From contig CANJKZ010000431.1 of assembly GCA_947471745.1 (NCBI GenBank), forward strand, positions 1,174,001 to 1,238,000: a stretch of 64,000 nucleotides of DNA, in the 5' to 3' direction. Below the pieces are notes generated by a model, which searched no databases, was not told where the DNA came from, and saw only the letters and a program-made list of their open reading frames with translations. The stretch is from Closterium sp. Naga37s-1. Taxonomy: Eukaryota; Streptophyta; Zygnematophyceae; Desmidiales; Closteriaceae. Positions 50,595 through 64,000 of the stretch are shown piece by piece. Numbering within the stretch: position 1 is the first letter of the stretch; every line of letters starts with the position of its first letter. The position numbers were made by a program, and so were the translations under genes.

Positions 50595-53500
50595 TTAGGA
50601 TCCCACGTTGAGATGCCTCATTTCCCCGATGTGGTTGAGGATGATCAAGCGAGGGCCGGGAGGGATCTTCACCTCCTGCAGTGCACTGTTAGGGGGCGAA
50701 CAGGAGGAGACGCAGGGAAAGAGAGGCAGGGAAAGAGAGGCATGGAAAGAGAGGCATGGAAAGGGAGGCACGGAAAGAGAGGCATGGAAAGAGAGGCAGG
50801 TGGGGTGTTGATGAGTTGAGGGTATGTTGAGGATGGGAGGGGCCGTCACCTCCTGCAGGGCAGTGCACCGAACCATGTCAACCATGTCAACCATGTCAAC
50901 CATGTCAACGGACGCTGTCTCATGAGGAGCACATAGAGGAGCGCAGAGAGGAGCGCAGAGAGGAGCGCAGAGAGGAGCGCAGAGAGGAGCACAGAGAGGA
51001 GCGCAGAGAGGAGCGCAGAGAGGGCGGCAGGAATTCATAGTGGCATTTGAGTTGTTCTTCAAGTTCTTCTCGTTATTATCCAGCCCCAGGGCCTGCAGCA
51101 CTTGTCATTCCGCATCACCCTCATACCTGTATCTGAGCACCTGTCATTGAGCATGACCCACGCACCTGTCATTGAGCATGACCCACGCACCTGTCATTGA
51201 GCATGACCCACGCACCTGCAGCACGTATCATAAAGCATCACCCACCCACCTGTCGTTCAGCAGAGGCAGTGTGCGGTCAGTGAGGAGTCCCTTTTTGAAG
51301 TTCTTCTCGTACTTGCCCAGCCCCAGCTCCTGCAGCATGGCCTTCGACTCCAGGTACTCTGATGGTGCTGCATCGCCCTCGCCTTGAAACGCCTTGCCCA
51401 GCTGCAGGGAAGGGAGGGAGGGGTGGATGGGGAGTGGGAGGCTTGTTGCTCTGCACCGCACCAAGGCCAGCCCCAGCTCCTGCAGCATGGCCTTCGACTC
51501 CACGTACTCGGACAGCACCGCGTCTCCCTCGCCTTGAAACGCCTTGCCCAGCTGCGTGGAGGGGGGAGGGGGGCGCGGATGGGTGGTGGGAGGGAAGGAA
51601 GGTAAGAGCACCACACCAAGGCCTGCCCCAGCTCCTGCAGCATGGCTTTCCACTCCAGGTACTCTGATGGCGCTGCGTCGCCCTCGCCTTGAGACCGCAT
51701 TGCCCAGCTGCACGCGGATTGGAGAGAAGGGGAGGGAAAAGGGAGGGGAGGTGGGGTATGTGCATAGCAGCTTGTTGTCGTGCTCTCGCCTGAAAACGAT
51801 TGCCCAGCTCTGTGCGTGAATGATGGGGGCATGTGGGGATGCTGGGTGGAGGTGGGGATGAGGAAGGCATGTGGGGATGAGGAAGGCATGTGGGGATGAG
51901 GAAGGCATGTGGAGAAGGTGGCTGCCTGGGAGGAAGAGGGTTTTGGGGGGGAGGGCTTGTAGGGGGAAGAAGAATTGGAAAGAGAGGGCCAAGGCGTGTT
52001 GGCCGTATGTAGCTGGGTTCTAAGGCGATTTTCCCATGCAGATTCCCTCCCTGCCTCCCTGCCTCCTTGCCTCCCTGCCTGCCTGCCTGCCTGCCTCCCT
52101 CCAATACAAAGACACACACAGATGGCGGGAGCGCACCTGGAAGAAGGCGCCTTGGAAGATGGCGAAGCCAACACCGGTGGAAAGCGCGTTCAGCACCGAG
52201 TTGCCTGCCGGCCCGCCCACCCCGCTCACCACCGAGAACGCCACTCCCGACCCAAACGCTGCTACCGCGCTGCGAGCAGGGCAGGCGGGGGGAGGAGCAC
52301 GAGAGGAGGGGGATGAGAGGTGAGGGCGAAGGCTAGTTGGCGTGTTTGAGAATTCTCAGTAACCAACTACGTACACGGGTGGGGGCGAATGGAGCGAGGG
52401 AGGAAGGGCGGGTGGGAGGAGAAGGAGTCAGCATTGCAGTCTGGTGGCTTCTTCTGGAACCAGATGAAGTGGTGGTCTCTTATGGAAAGAGAAACGTGCA
52501 TAAGAGACCGTTTCGTTGCACTTGAATCAGTCCAATGTCGAATCGTTTTCGTTGTAGGTTGTTTTTGAGAAGGGGGGAGAAGAAGTCAGCATTGCATTTC
52601 AGACTGGTGGCTTCTTCTGGAATCAGATGAAGTGGTGGTCTCTTATGGAAAGAGAAACGTGCATAAGAGACCGTTTCGTTGCACTTGAATCAGTCCAATG
52701 TCGAATCGTTTTCGTTGTAGGTTGTTTTTGAGAAGGGGGGAGAAGAAGTCAGCATTGCATTTCAGACTGGTGGCTTCTTCTGGAACCAGATGAAGTGGTG
52801 GTCTCTTTTAGAGATTGAAACGTACACTGGAATAATGTCTTTCTCGTTTCTTGGCTTCCCACGTCCTGCCCCTTTGGAGGCAACTAGCAAGTCGGTTCGT
52901 AATCACCCTTGGACCACGTGGTCACCCTTGGACCACGTGGTCATTTGAAGGTCAACAGCTGCCTTGCTCCCACGTGTTTCTCCTTCCTTCCTTTCGCCAC
53001 TCCCACCCACTGCCGCATGTCACCCTCATTCGGATCTCGTGCCTGCTGCTTGGCCCCCCACCCCTCACCTCCTTGCACCTCGACCCCGCCTCTCACCTCG
53101 TCACCTTATCCACCTCAACCGCATCCCACCGCACACCTCGTCTGCAGGTCCTCTGCTCATCACCCATCTCGACCGCCTCCCACCTTGTCACCTACCCCCT
53201 TATCCACCTCAACCGCATCCCACCACGCACCTCGTCTGCAGGTCCTCGACGCCGCCTCGGGCGCGCTTCATGGCGGCCGTGATGCCCGCGTTCACGCCCG
53301 TCATCACCGCGAAGTTTCGCGCCTGCGTCCACGGGCCCCCTGTCAGCGCCTGTACACACACACCAGAGCCAGGCCACGACAGAGGTGTGGAAAGGGGTGG
53401 AAAGGGGTGGAAGGAAAGGGTGGAGGCCCGGTCGACTCTTGAGGCGCCTCAAAAGGCGTCCACGGGCAGCCTGTCAGCGCCTGCACACACCAGATCGGAG

Positions 53501-54855
53501 CACGACGGAGGGGTGGAAAAGGTGGAAAGGGTGGTGGGTGGCATTCTCGAGTCGACTCAAAACTGGCCTGCACACAGCAGGCCACGAGGGATGGAAGAAA
53601 AGGGTGGTGACGTGGCACGGTCGACGTGTGATGAGGCGATTTTTGGTGGACTATACAATCGCCTGTCACGGGGCACAAACACACCCGGCCACGGGGGGTG
53701 TGAAAGGTAGTTGTCGCAGCCTACTACGGCACGAACCCAAACGGTCGGTTTGGGCAGCGGGATTGCTCGATTCAAACGACCCACAGGAGGAGGCGATATC
53801 GTCATTGGAGTGTGAAGGGCTGAACAGCGATAGCTGCAGCTCTGAACGACGTTGGATAGGAAGGTTCAGGGATTAGCGACGGGGAAGGTTCAGGGGTTAG
53901 CGACGAGATCGACGGCGGCCGCACGACGGACAGCAGCGCCGCTGTGCTTTGGATGGGCTGCAGTGCTCGTCGCGGGATTCGATGCTCTGCGACATGATTG
54001 TGCGACGTTGTTGATGTGCGATATTATCGTTGCGCGACGCTAGCGTTGAAACGTGCGACGTCCGCTGGCTTTGTTAAAGTTTTCTTGTGGATGTTTTATT
54101 TCAGATTTGCAAAAACCAGTGGATCCGAACCGGTGGATCCGAACCGGTGAATCCGAACCGGTGGATCCAAAACGGTGGATCCGGACCAACCACGAGGCGA
54201 CACGTCAAAAGGGTTTGTCATCAACGCGGCTCCGTCCTCCGCAATCTGATGCGCAACAAGGCACCGCTCTCGAAACTGTTGACGACGAGCCGTCGCGTCA
54301 AAGCGGCAGGCCAATGAAAGTCCGTGCTACTGCCCCACGTGACGCGCGCATAGCGCTACGAGCTTCAGAGGCCGCATCTGAGTCGACTAAAAGCCACGAT
54401 GCTTCTGGCCACTTGAAGCCGAACACAACTCTGCGCGAAATCCGGATCTGGCTTCTCAAGGCCCAGACCCAAGGCCCAACTCCATCGCGTCGCTTCTCCT
54501 ATAACAGTAGGCGTACCGATCCAATATCGATATCCAAGAGTGAATTAGCGACTCGCCTGCACGTCGGAGCCGCTAGAACAATATCCGACCACACTCGACC
54601 GAGCTCGCGACGCACCTGCATTTGCTTCATGGACGCCGCGGCCTCCGGCGTCATTCCCGGCATGGTGGCCGGCGACGGCATGCTGCCGGCCGCCTCCGAC
54701 GTCAGGCTGCCCATCATCGCGCCGATCGCGCCGCCTTGAAGCGCGCTCGCCGCCGCCACGATCGCCACCTCCACGGGCGGCGGCTGGCGCGCGACCCACG
54801 CCTTGGCGCGCCCCTCGATCTCCTGGTACTTCGCCTGCAGCTGCCCGAGCACCAT
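50595..54855 (-). CDS. HP30: HP30-like plastid import protein (Tim17/Tim22/PRAT plus SAM domain)
   Basis: HP30 proteins are plant PRAT-family membrane proteins of the chloroplast inner envelope linked to import of proteins without transit peptides. Exons on minus: 54855-54616 (MVLGQLQAKYQEIEGRAKAW, VAIVAAASALQGGAIGAMMG, ending MKQMQ), 53349-53231 (ALTGGPWTQARNFAVMTGVN, MKRARGGVEDL), 52269-52137 (AVAAFGSGVAFSVVSGVGGP, GFAIFQGAFFQ), 51401-51248 (LGKAFQGEGDAAPSEYLESK, ELGLGKYEKNFKKGLLTDRT; SAM domain) and 50685-50595 (SALQEVKIPPGPRLIILNHI, stop). All junctions keep frame with AG/GT sites. The first exon frame is open upstream to 55089, so a longer N-terminus is possible. Hydrophobic Gly/Ala-rich helices fit the PRAT fold. 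Exons 2, 4 and 5 have nearby partial copies. Confidence 0.92.
50820..51060 (-). repeat. Minisatellites near the HP30 terminal exon
   Basis: Five ACCATGTCA units (about 50871-50910) and about nine AGAGGAGCGCAG units (about 50935-51027). A degraded third copy of the terminal exon start (ALQEVTAPP) lies at about 50838-50862. Located in the intron before the last exon. Confidence 0.85.
51430..51820 (-). pseudogene. Extra copies of the HP30 SAM-domain exon start
   Basis: The segment LGKAFQGEGDAVLSEYVESK with KAMLQELGLA recurs at about 51465-51556, again diverged at about 51622-51710 (QGEGDAAPSEYLEWKAMLQE in another frame), and as a fragment at about 51783-51815. Each is preceded on the minus strand by a CAG acceptor, but none has the KYEKNFKKG end or a donor. 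They lie in the intron upstream of the real exon 51401-51248. Confidence 0.85.
52040..52095. repeat. CCTG/CCTCC microsatellite
   Basis: Runs of CCCTGCCT and CCTGCCTGCCTG at about 52045-52092, in the HP30 intron right after exon 52137-52269 (minus sense). Confidence 0.85.
52422..52820. repeat. Tandem repeat, 158-163-bp unit, about 2.5 copies
   Basis: GTCAGCATTGCA begins units at 52427, 52585 and 52748; each includes CTGGTGGCTTCTTCTGG and GGTGGTCTCTTATGG. Non-coding, in the HP30 intron between exons 2 and 3. Confidence 0.9.
53350..54613 (-). other. HP30 intron 1, with exon-2 fragments and short repeats
   Basis: Holds a partial copy of exon 2's acceptor end (CCTGTCAGCGCCTGCACAC at about 53470) right after CTTGAGGCGCCTCAAAAG (53438-53455), another palindrome GAGTCGACTCAAAAC (53549-53563), a GGTGGATCCGAACC array of about five units (54115-54185) and GAGTCGACTAAAAG (54380-54393). 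Frames here show no known family. Confidence 0.7.
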
Positions 54856-56149
54856 CGCGCCGCCCGCCGAGAGAGGAGATTTGAGAGAAAATTGGTAAGG
54901 AGAGAGATCCGGAGACGATGCTTTGGTCGCGATGATTTGATTGGGACGGGCGGTTCGTAAAGCAGACGAGGCGGGAAGGTAGGAAAGGCTACGCCGTGCG
55001 GCGATGCGAAGAGGGGAGTTGGGGTCAAAAGGGTGTTGTTGGGGGTGTGGGCTGGGTGTGTGAAACTTAAAACCAGGGTGCACATTCAACGCGGTTCGGC
55101 TTGAGATGTTGGGAAGGGGGTTTGGAGAAAAACAGTGATTGGCTCACGAGGGGCGACAAAAAAATGATTCCGCTAGAGCTTCGGGCATTTCGTAGGTGGC
55201 GGGAGGGGGTGAAATGGCGGGAGTGGGTGAAACCGAATGGCGGGAGGGATGAAACAGATTGGCGGGAGGGGGGGGAAACGAAATTGCGGGGGAGGGGGGA
55301 AACAAAATTGCGGGGGAGGGGGGAAACGAATTTCGACGGGGAGGGGGAAATGAAATTGCGGGGGCGTGGGGAAACGAAATTGCGGGGGAGGGGGGAAACG
55401 AATTTCGACTTGAAGGGGTTGAAAGCACACCTCGTAACCCACTCAGTCAAGGGATAACCTTTGATGCACATTCAGCTGAATGTGCACCCCGGTTTTAATT
55501 GAATTCTTGCCTGGTTGATGAAAAAATGAAAGGCTGCCGCCTGCATGCAAGCATGGGAGAGGCTTGGGCAGGCGGGCGAGCGACAGTGTTGCCACAGGTG
55601 TGCTGAAACCAGTGAAGGGGGTCGAGCGACGCGCGGGCGAGGCGGATGAAGCTGGAGTGGGGGGATGGGTCGACTGACTGAGGGAAAATGGGAGAGGAAG
55701 GAGAGGGAAGGGGACGCCCAGGCTGACGTGTCCGCAAGATTTGGCGGGAAACTCCAGCTGCAATACACGTGGAAGGAACCATGGACAAGATCCATGGAAT
55801 GCTGGGTGTGGCGGTAATGATTGAACAAACGAGGATTACACTATCGAGGTACCATAAGAAACACAAGAGTGTATATGTAAGGAATCCTATTTTTGTTACC
55901 GTATCGGCATCAGGAATTTGTTATCAGAGCAGATTGTTGGACTCGTTTTTCTCAGTAGCAGGTTCCAAATCTGCAAGGCATTTTCACAGGTTTTTAGGCA
56001 GGCTAGATCCCGCAAAATTCATACACCATTTGAACATAAGAAAAATTGTTCCAGCAATGTTTCCCTACAGGAATTAAATAGTGATTCTAATTTCTACTAC
56101 ACTAACCTTAGGTGGATATCTGACTTTCGAAAATAGGGGCGAGCAGTTT
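54856..56149. other. HP30-OTC intergenic region with a G-rich repeat
   Basis: Upstream of HP30 (minus) and downstream of OTC (minus). An array at about 55196-55412 repeats AATTGCGGGGGAGGGGGGAA, with at least seven close G tracts on the plus strand, so G-quadruplex formation is plausible. ACATTCAGCTGAATGT (55468-55483) is a perfect 16-bp palindrome. No gene supported. Confidence 0.6.
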
Positions 56150-60172
<4,023 letters not shown>

Positions 60173-62297
60173 CTGCAAGCAGAGGAAGGAAAGGAACAGA
60201 GAGAGGATCCGAAAAAAGGAAGAGGAAACATGAGAATAAGACCAGTCCGGGACAAGGTGTCAGAGTGGCTGCAGTTTTTAGAACACCCGTGGGATTCCAC
60301 TTTTGAGGCTCCTAAAAACGAGATGCACGCGTTGCGGCTGGGCCGAGAGGCGCGGCTGATTGGTCGCGAAACAAAGAGAGGCGCGGCTGACTGGTCGTGA
60401 AATAATGAGAGAGGCTGGAAGTTTTGGAATCCGGAACGAAGCAAAAGCGTACCATGGTAGGCTTGGGGGAGTTTGAGTTCGCTTGGACTGAGATCTAGCT
60501 TCGGTCGAGCTTCGTTGGCAGCCTGCGAGGAGGAAGACGGAGACAAGATGCAATGTTGCATTGAATTTCCGCATTTTCCGTAGGATATGTTCGTAACATC
60601 CCCAAGGCTGGATTGATGTAACAGAATGTGGTCCCATGTGACACAGTGATGGAGGGAAGCGAACCAAGGATATACACCAGCTTATGGCCGGGTCCAGAGT
60701 TAAGTCCTTTCCTTTCTCTCATTCGCTACGGGTAAACGGCGAACACGAAATATCGAAGTCACCGCTCAAGAGTTTCCAGCTTCTCGTTAAGTTTCAGACC
60801 TCGACAGCTGGCATCTGTACAAAATGCAGCAATGTAAGTCGCTGCTCTTGTCTAATGCCGTACTCAGGTGGACTTGGGAGCGATACGAAGCCCACGAGCG
60901 TCGATGACAAGTCCGAGTTCCAAAACGTAAATCTTACAAGAATGTCGGAGCACCAACCCACCTCGAGAGATGGTTAGAGGTTAATATGAGCAGCTTCGCT
61001 TAATGTGCGATTCGTTCTCTAAAATTCTCAAAACCGAGTTTCGCCAGACCCACCTGGAGAGATGGCTCTTGCGGGGAATTCGAGCAGCTTCGCGCTTGAT
61101 GACAAGAACGCAACGCTGTTATCAAAAGCCTGCTAAACGCTTGACTGAAGCAGAATGGACACGCAAGACCAGCCCGCAGCAGAAGTAATCTGAGTGGCAA
61201 TATCTATGGCTTCTCAGATTTCAGCTTGCTTCAGTGGAGAAATCAGGGAGAATTGGAGGTTGTGGGGAAGAAAGGTGACCACACCAGACCAGGGAGGGAG
61301 GGACAGCTGGAGAGGTGAAATGCTGACGAGGATCAGCGGCAGCACACCAGCAGCATTGGATTGGTCTAAACACAGCAGCAGCTTCGGATTGGTCAGAACT
61401 GAAAGTTCTGAAAGGGTTACAATATGTTTTATTCGTCAACGAAAGACCGACAGAAGAAGAAGTGGGAGGCTTTTTCGGCCATGTGTCACGTTATTAGACG
61501 TTGCGAACAAACGTCTGCCCAAGCAATGGATGTCGACGAAGTTCGTTTGAGAATCGTTCTCTCGCCAGGAATTTGCTGAAACAGGCGTAGGAAATCTCAG
61601 CAGATGACGACTTTTTCTGTTACACAGCGAGATGAGCAGAACACAGGCAATTTACAGAAGTGTTCGTCTAGCAGGGTTCAATACGTTACAAAGCGTTGAG
61701 CAACGGCCGTTTATGTCTTCCAACCCTTTTGACCGTTGCGCACCAGACTGAATCCTATCACACGAACACTTATCCCCCGCTGAACACTTGAAGGAGCAAG
61801 AGACGGTGATATGAATTGTAAAAAATGTGAAAATAAGGTTTATCTTGAGACCCCATCCATACCATACGGTGACTGCATGACACAGTGCGATAATGGACTG
61901 AAACGCGTGCAGAGATTCCTGAATGCAAGAAATGAAATAATGAACGAAATAACAAAACAATAGGCAGGCGCACTGAGGGACAGAATCCTGCATACGGTAA
62001 TTGTGTGGCACTCATTCTAAAACTCCAGCAGCACACGCGGTGGTTGGGAGATAAACTTGGAAAGTTGGAAGGACTCCTCCTTGCAACCAAACACCATGTA
62101 CTCTTTATCTCCCTCCACCACCATCGCCCCTCCACCATCACTCTTCACCACCGCCCCTCCATCCTCCAGCCTCCACCCTCAAAACCTCTCTGCAGCCTTT
62201 TCCTTGGAACCAACCACAAAAAACCCTCAAGCACTCTCTTGTCAACTGCGGTTCCCTGGCCTCTTCTTTTCCTCTCCCTATCCCTTCACTACTCGTC
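60173..62297. other. OTC 5' region and spacer to the LDLa-like gene
   Basis: Contains the probable remaining OTC 5' exons (including about 60456-60528) and its promoter, and the 3' flank of the next gene. I could not fix a start codon or TATA box. Small frames at 61000-61200 and 61652-62141 show no family features. Confidence 0.5.
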
Positions 62298-64000
62298 TCA
62301 TCCCTTTTTCCCCTTGCCTTTCCCCTTCTTGCCTTTGCCCGACCCTCCCAAGCCCTTGAGTCCTTTCACAACAGCGTCTGCAGCCTTATTTAGAGCTCCG
62401 CCACGACTCTTCCCTTCCCCTCCCCCTCCCCCTCCCCCTCCCCCTCCTCCCCCTCCCCCGCCTGCCCCATCTTTTGCACCACCACCGCCTTTCCCTTTCC
62501 CCTTCCCTTTGCCTTTTTTTGTGCTGCCCGTGTCCTGGCTGCCTGGGTCAGCAGCCCCATTTCCAGGGTCTAATGGCGAGTCGCTGTTGCTGCCCGCATC
62601 CTGTGGGTCAACACTGTCAGCCCCAGCACCTGTGAGAGGGGAGGGGAGGAGTCAGAAGGGGAGGAGAGGGGAGGGGAGGAGAGGGGAGGGGAGGAGAGGG
62701 AAGGGGAGGAGAGGGGAGGGGAGGAGAGAGGAGGGAGAGGCGAGAATGAGAGGAAGGTAGGGAAATGGAAATGGAAATGAGGGCAGCATGGGGACACGCT
62801 CAGACTTCAGCAGCAGCGTGTGTTTGATAACTAAATAAACCACCACCGGAACATTCACAGCATGATCAAACACATATAGGTGATTCAACCGTACCTTGGC
62901 ACTTGGAGGCGTCAATCCCCCCTCCCCTGTATCAGCGGCACGCACTGCAGCCCGGTGCGGCACTTGCCCATGCCTGAGGGGCAGTGGAAGCAACAAAAAA
63001 CCTTTGCCCACACACAACCCACCTTGACACTTGGACGCGTCGATTCCACCCCCCTGAATCAGCGGCACGCACTGCAGCCCGGTGCGGCACTTGCCCATGC
63101 CTGCGGGGCAGCGGAAGGAGCGGCAGAACACCGGGTCCTCGTCCCCTGGAACAAGCTGTTGCTTGTCACCAGATGTACTCCTGTCGCTGCTGCTGCCGCT
63201 GCTGCCGCCGCCGCTGCTGCTGCTGCTGCTGCTGCTGTTGCTCGCGCTGTCAGGGTGGATGCAGTCGCTGCTGCCGTCGCACCACTGGCGCTCCGCCAGG
63301 CACTGCCAGCCGTTGCGGCACCGGCGCTGGCCCTCGGGGCACACCAGCGCCGCACACATGGCGCGATCCTCATCGTTGAATGCCTCTGGTGAATCCGGCG
63401 ATGATGATGCTGATGGCGCTGGCTCTGCTGCTGCTGCTGCTGGTGGTGGCAGGGATGGTGGGGAGGAGGAGGGGGCTGGAAGGCAGTCAGAGACGCCATC
63501 ACACCAGTGCTCACGAGCCACACACTGCACTCCGTTGCTGCACTTCCTGCCCCAATCAGGACAACTCCAGCTAGCACACACACCCGGATCCTCATCCTCT
63601 CCGTTTACCACTGCAGCCACCGCACTCCCCTTCCCACTGCTGCTGCTGCTGCTGCTCGGGCCAGCTTTTATGGTAACGTTTCCTTTTTTGGTAACAGGGC
63701 AGTCGATGATGCCGTCGCACCACCGGGTGGCATCCAAGCATTTACTGTTCACTGCGCACCGCACCGTGCCCTCAGCGCACACGTGCTTTGCGCACATGGA
63801 CGGGTTTTCATCCTCCGTATAAGCCGCAGGCGCAGCTCCTTTATAAGCTGCTCCGTTAGAAGCAGTCGAAACACTGCCGGCAGCAAAACCCGCTGTTCTT
63901 GCGGCTGCGGCTGCTTCTAGCACTGCTGTCATTGCCTTGGCCGCTTCTCTAACCGACATATCTTTTCCGGTCACCAGGTCTACACTCGGGCAGTCGTTCA
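62298..64000 (-). CDS. LDL-receptor class A-like repeat protein, C-terminal part (runs off the right edge)
   Basis: Exons: 64000(edge)-63023 and 62629-62298, joined in phase (KCQ-G-AGADSVDPQDAG). The first holds four Cys-rich units: CAKHVCAEGTVRC with RWCDGIIDC; CASWSCPDWGRKC with HWCDGVSDC; CAALVCPEGQRRC with QWCDGSSDC; CRSFRCPAGMGKC with a variant end. An earlier unit's end (NDCP) sits at the window edge. WCDGxxDC is the LDLa signature. Acidic DEDP precedes the first Cys of each unit, and Ser/Gly/Pro-rich spacers separate units. The last exon is Gly/Lys-rich (STKKGKGKGKGKGGGG, ending KGKKGKGKGKKG). No membrane segment is seen in this part. Ca-binding adhesive or cell-wall protein is an inference. 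Confidence 0.8.
62633..62745. repeat. GGGGAGGAGAGG minisatellite
   Basis: Purine-rich repeats (GGGGAGGAGAGGGGAGG) on the plus strand, pyrimidine-rich on the coding strand of the LDLa-like gene, directly upstream of the 62629 acceptor where they may act as an extended polypyrimidine tract. Confidence 0.85.
62894..62986 (-). pseudogene. Partial copy of the last LDLa-like unit
   Basis: Repeats GMGKCRTGLQCVPLIQG from the fourth unit, after a CCCCTCAG acceptor and before a GTACGG donor, but with a base change in the G-run that gives a TGA in that frame. It lies in the intron between the two exons. Confidence 0.8.

Noticed and set aside
62005..62760. Plus-strand Pro-rich frame of 251 residues
   Set aside because: It is antisense to the Gly/Lys-rich last exon of the LDLa-like gene, which has splice support and keeps frame; the Pro-rich reading is its shadow.

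Overview
ORGANISM. This is eukaryotic nuclear DNA of the green lineage: GT-AG introns, a plant-type tRNA-Pro(AGG), a plant-type HP30 (PRAT family plus SAM domain) gene, plant-like ornithine carbamoyltransferase and RAD51C, and dense Ty1/copia elements. I infer a streptophyte alga; a Closterium-like zygnematophyte would fit, but the sequence alone does not prove it.

LAYOUT. (1) 1-4684: a 135-bp tandem array, then the 3' half of RAD51C (+ strand) with several locally duplicated exons and a tRNA-Pro gene in one intron. (2) 4685-49021: one PIF/Harbinger-type DNA transposon (35-bp terminal inverted repeats, 3-bp TCA target duplication). It is about 3.6 kb by itself but is swollen to 44 kb by nested copia retrotransposons. 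Element A (minus) sits in it and is itself split by element B (TSD CATTT; B carries a solo LTR flanked by GGAGG) and element G (TSD TGAAG with one mismatch). Element D (plus, TSD CGCGA) split the Harbinger Myb-like gene. D holds an inverted, partly deleted element E, and E is split by element C (TSD ACCCT). Element F (plus, TSD GTAGG) landed inside the right Harbinger inverted repeat. (3) 49025-64000: three minus-strand host genes in tandem: HP30-like plastid import protein (5 exons), ornithine carbamoyltransferase (OTC, at least 7 exons), and a secreted-looking protein with LDL-receptor class A-like repeats that runs off the right edge.

COMMON THEME. All four host genes contain partial copies of their own exons and splice sites, placed next to the real exon. 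A recurrent short palindrome, GAGNCGNCTC followed by AAAAG, lies at the edges of many of these copies and elsewhere in the introns. I saw no clear full copy of it in the retrotransposon bulk. With the nested transposons and a recombination footprint inside element C, this makes the window a record of repeated local duplication and insertion around otherwise intact host genes.

LIMITS. Exon boundaries were set by eye from splice consensus, reading frame and remembered family alignments. The 5' exons of OTC and the distal LTR of element A are uncertain. The transposase, the Myb-like gene and most retrotransposon genes carry stops or frameshifts; only C (truncated) and F (internally deleted) keep long open frames.
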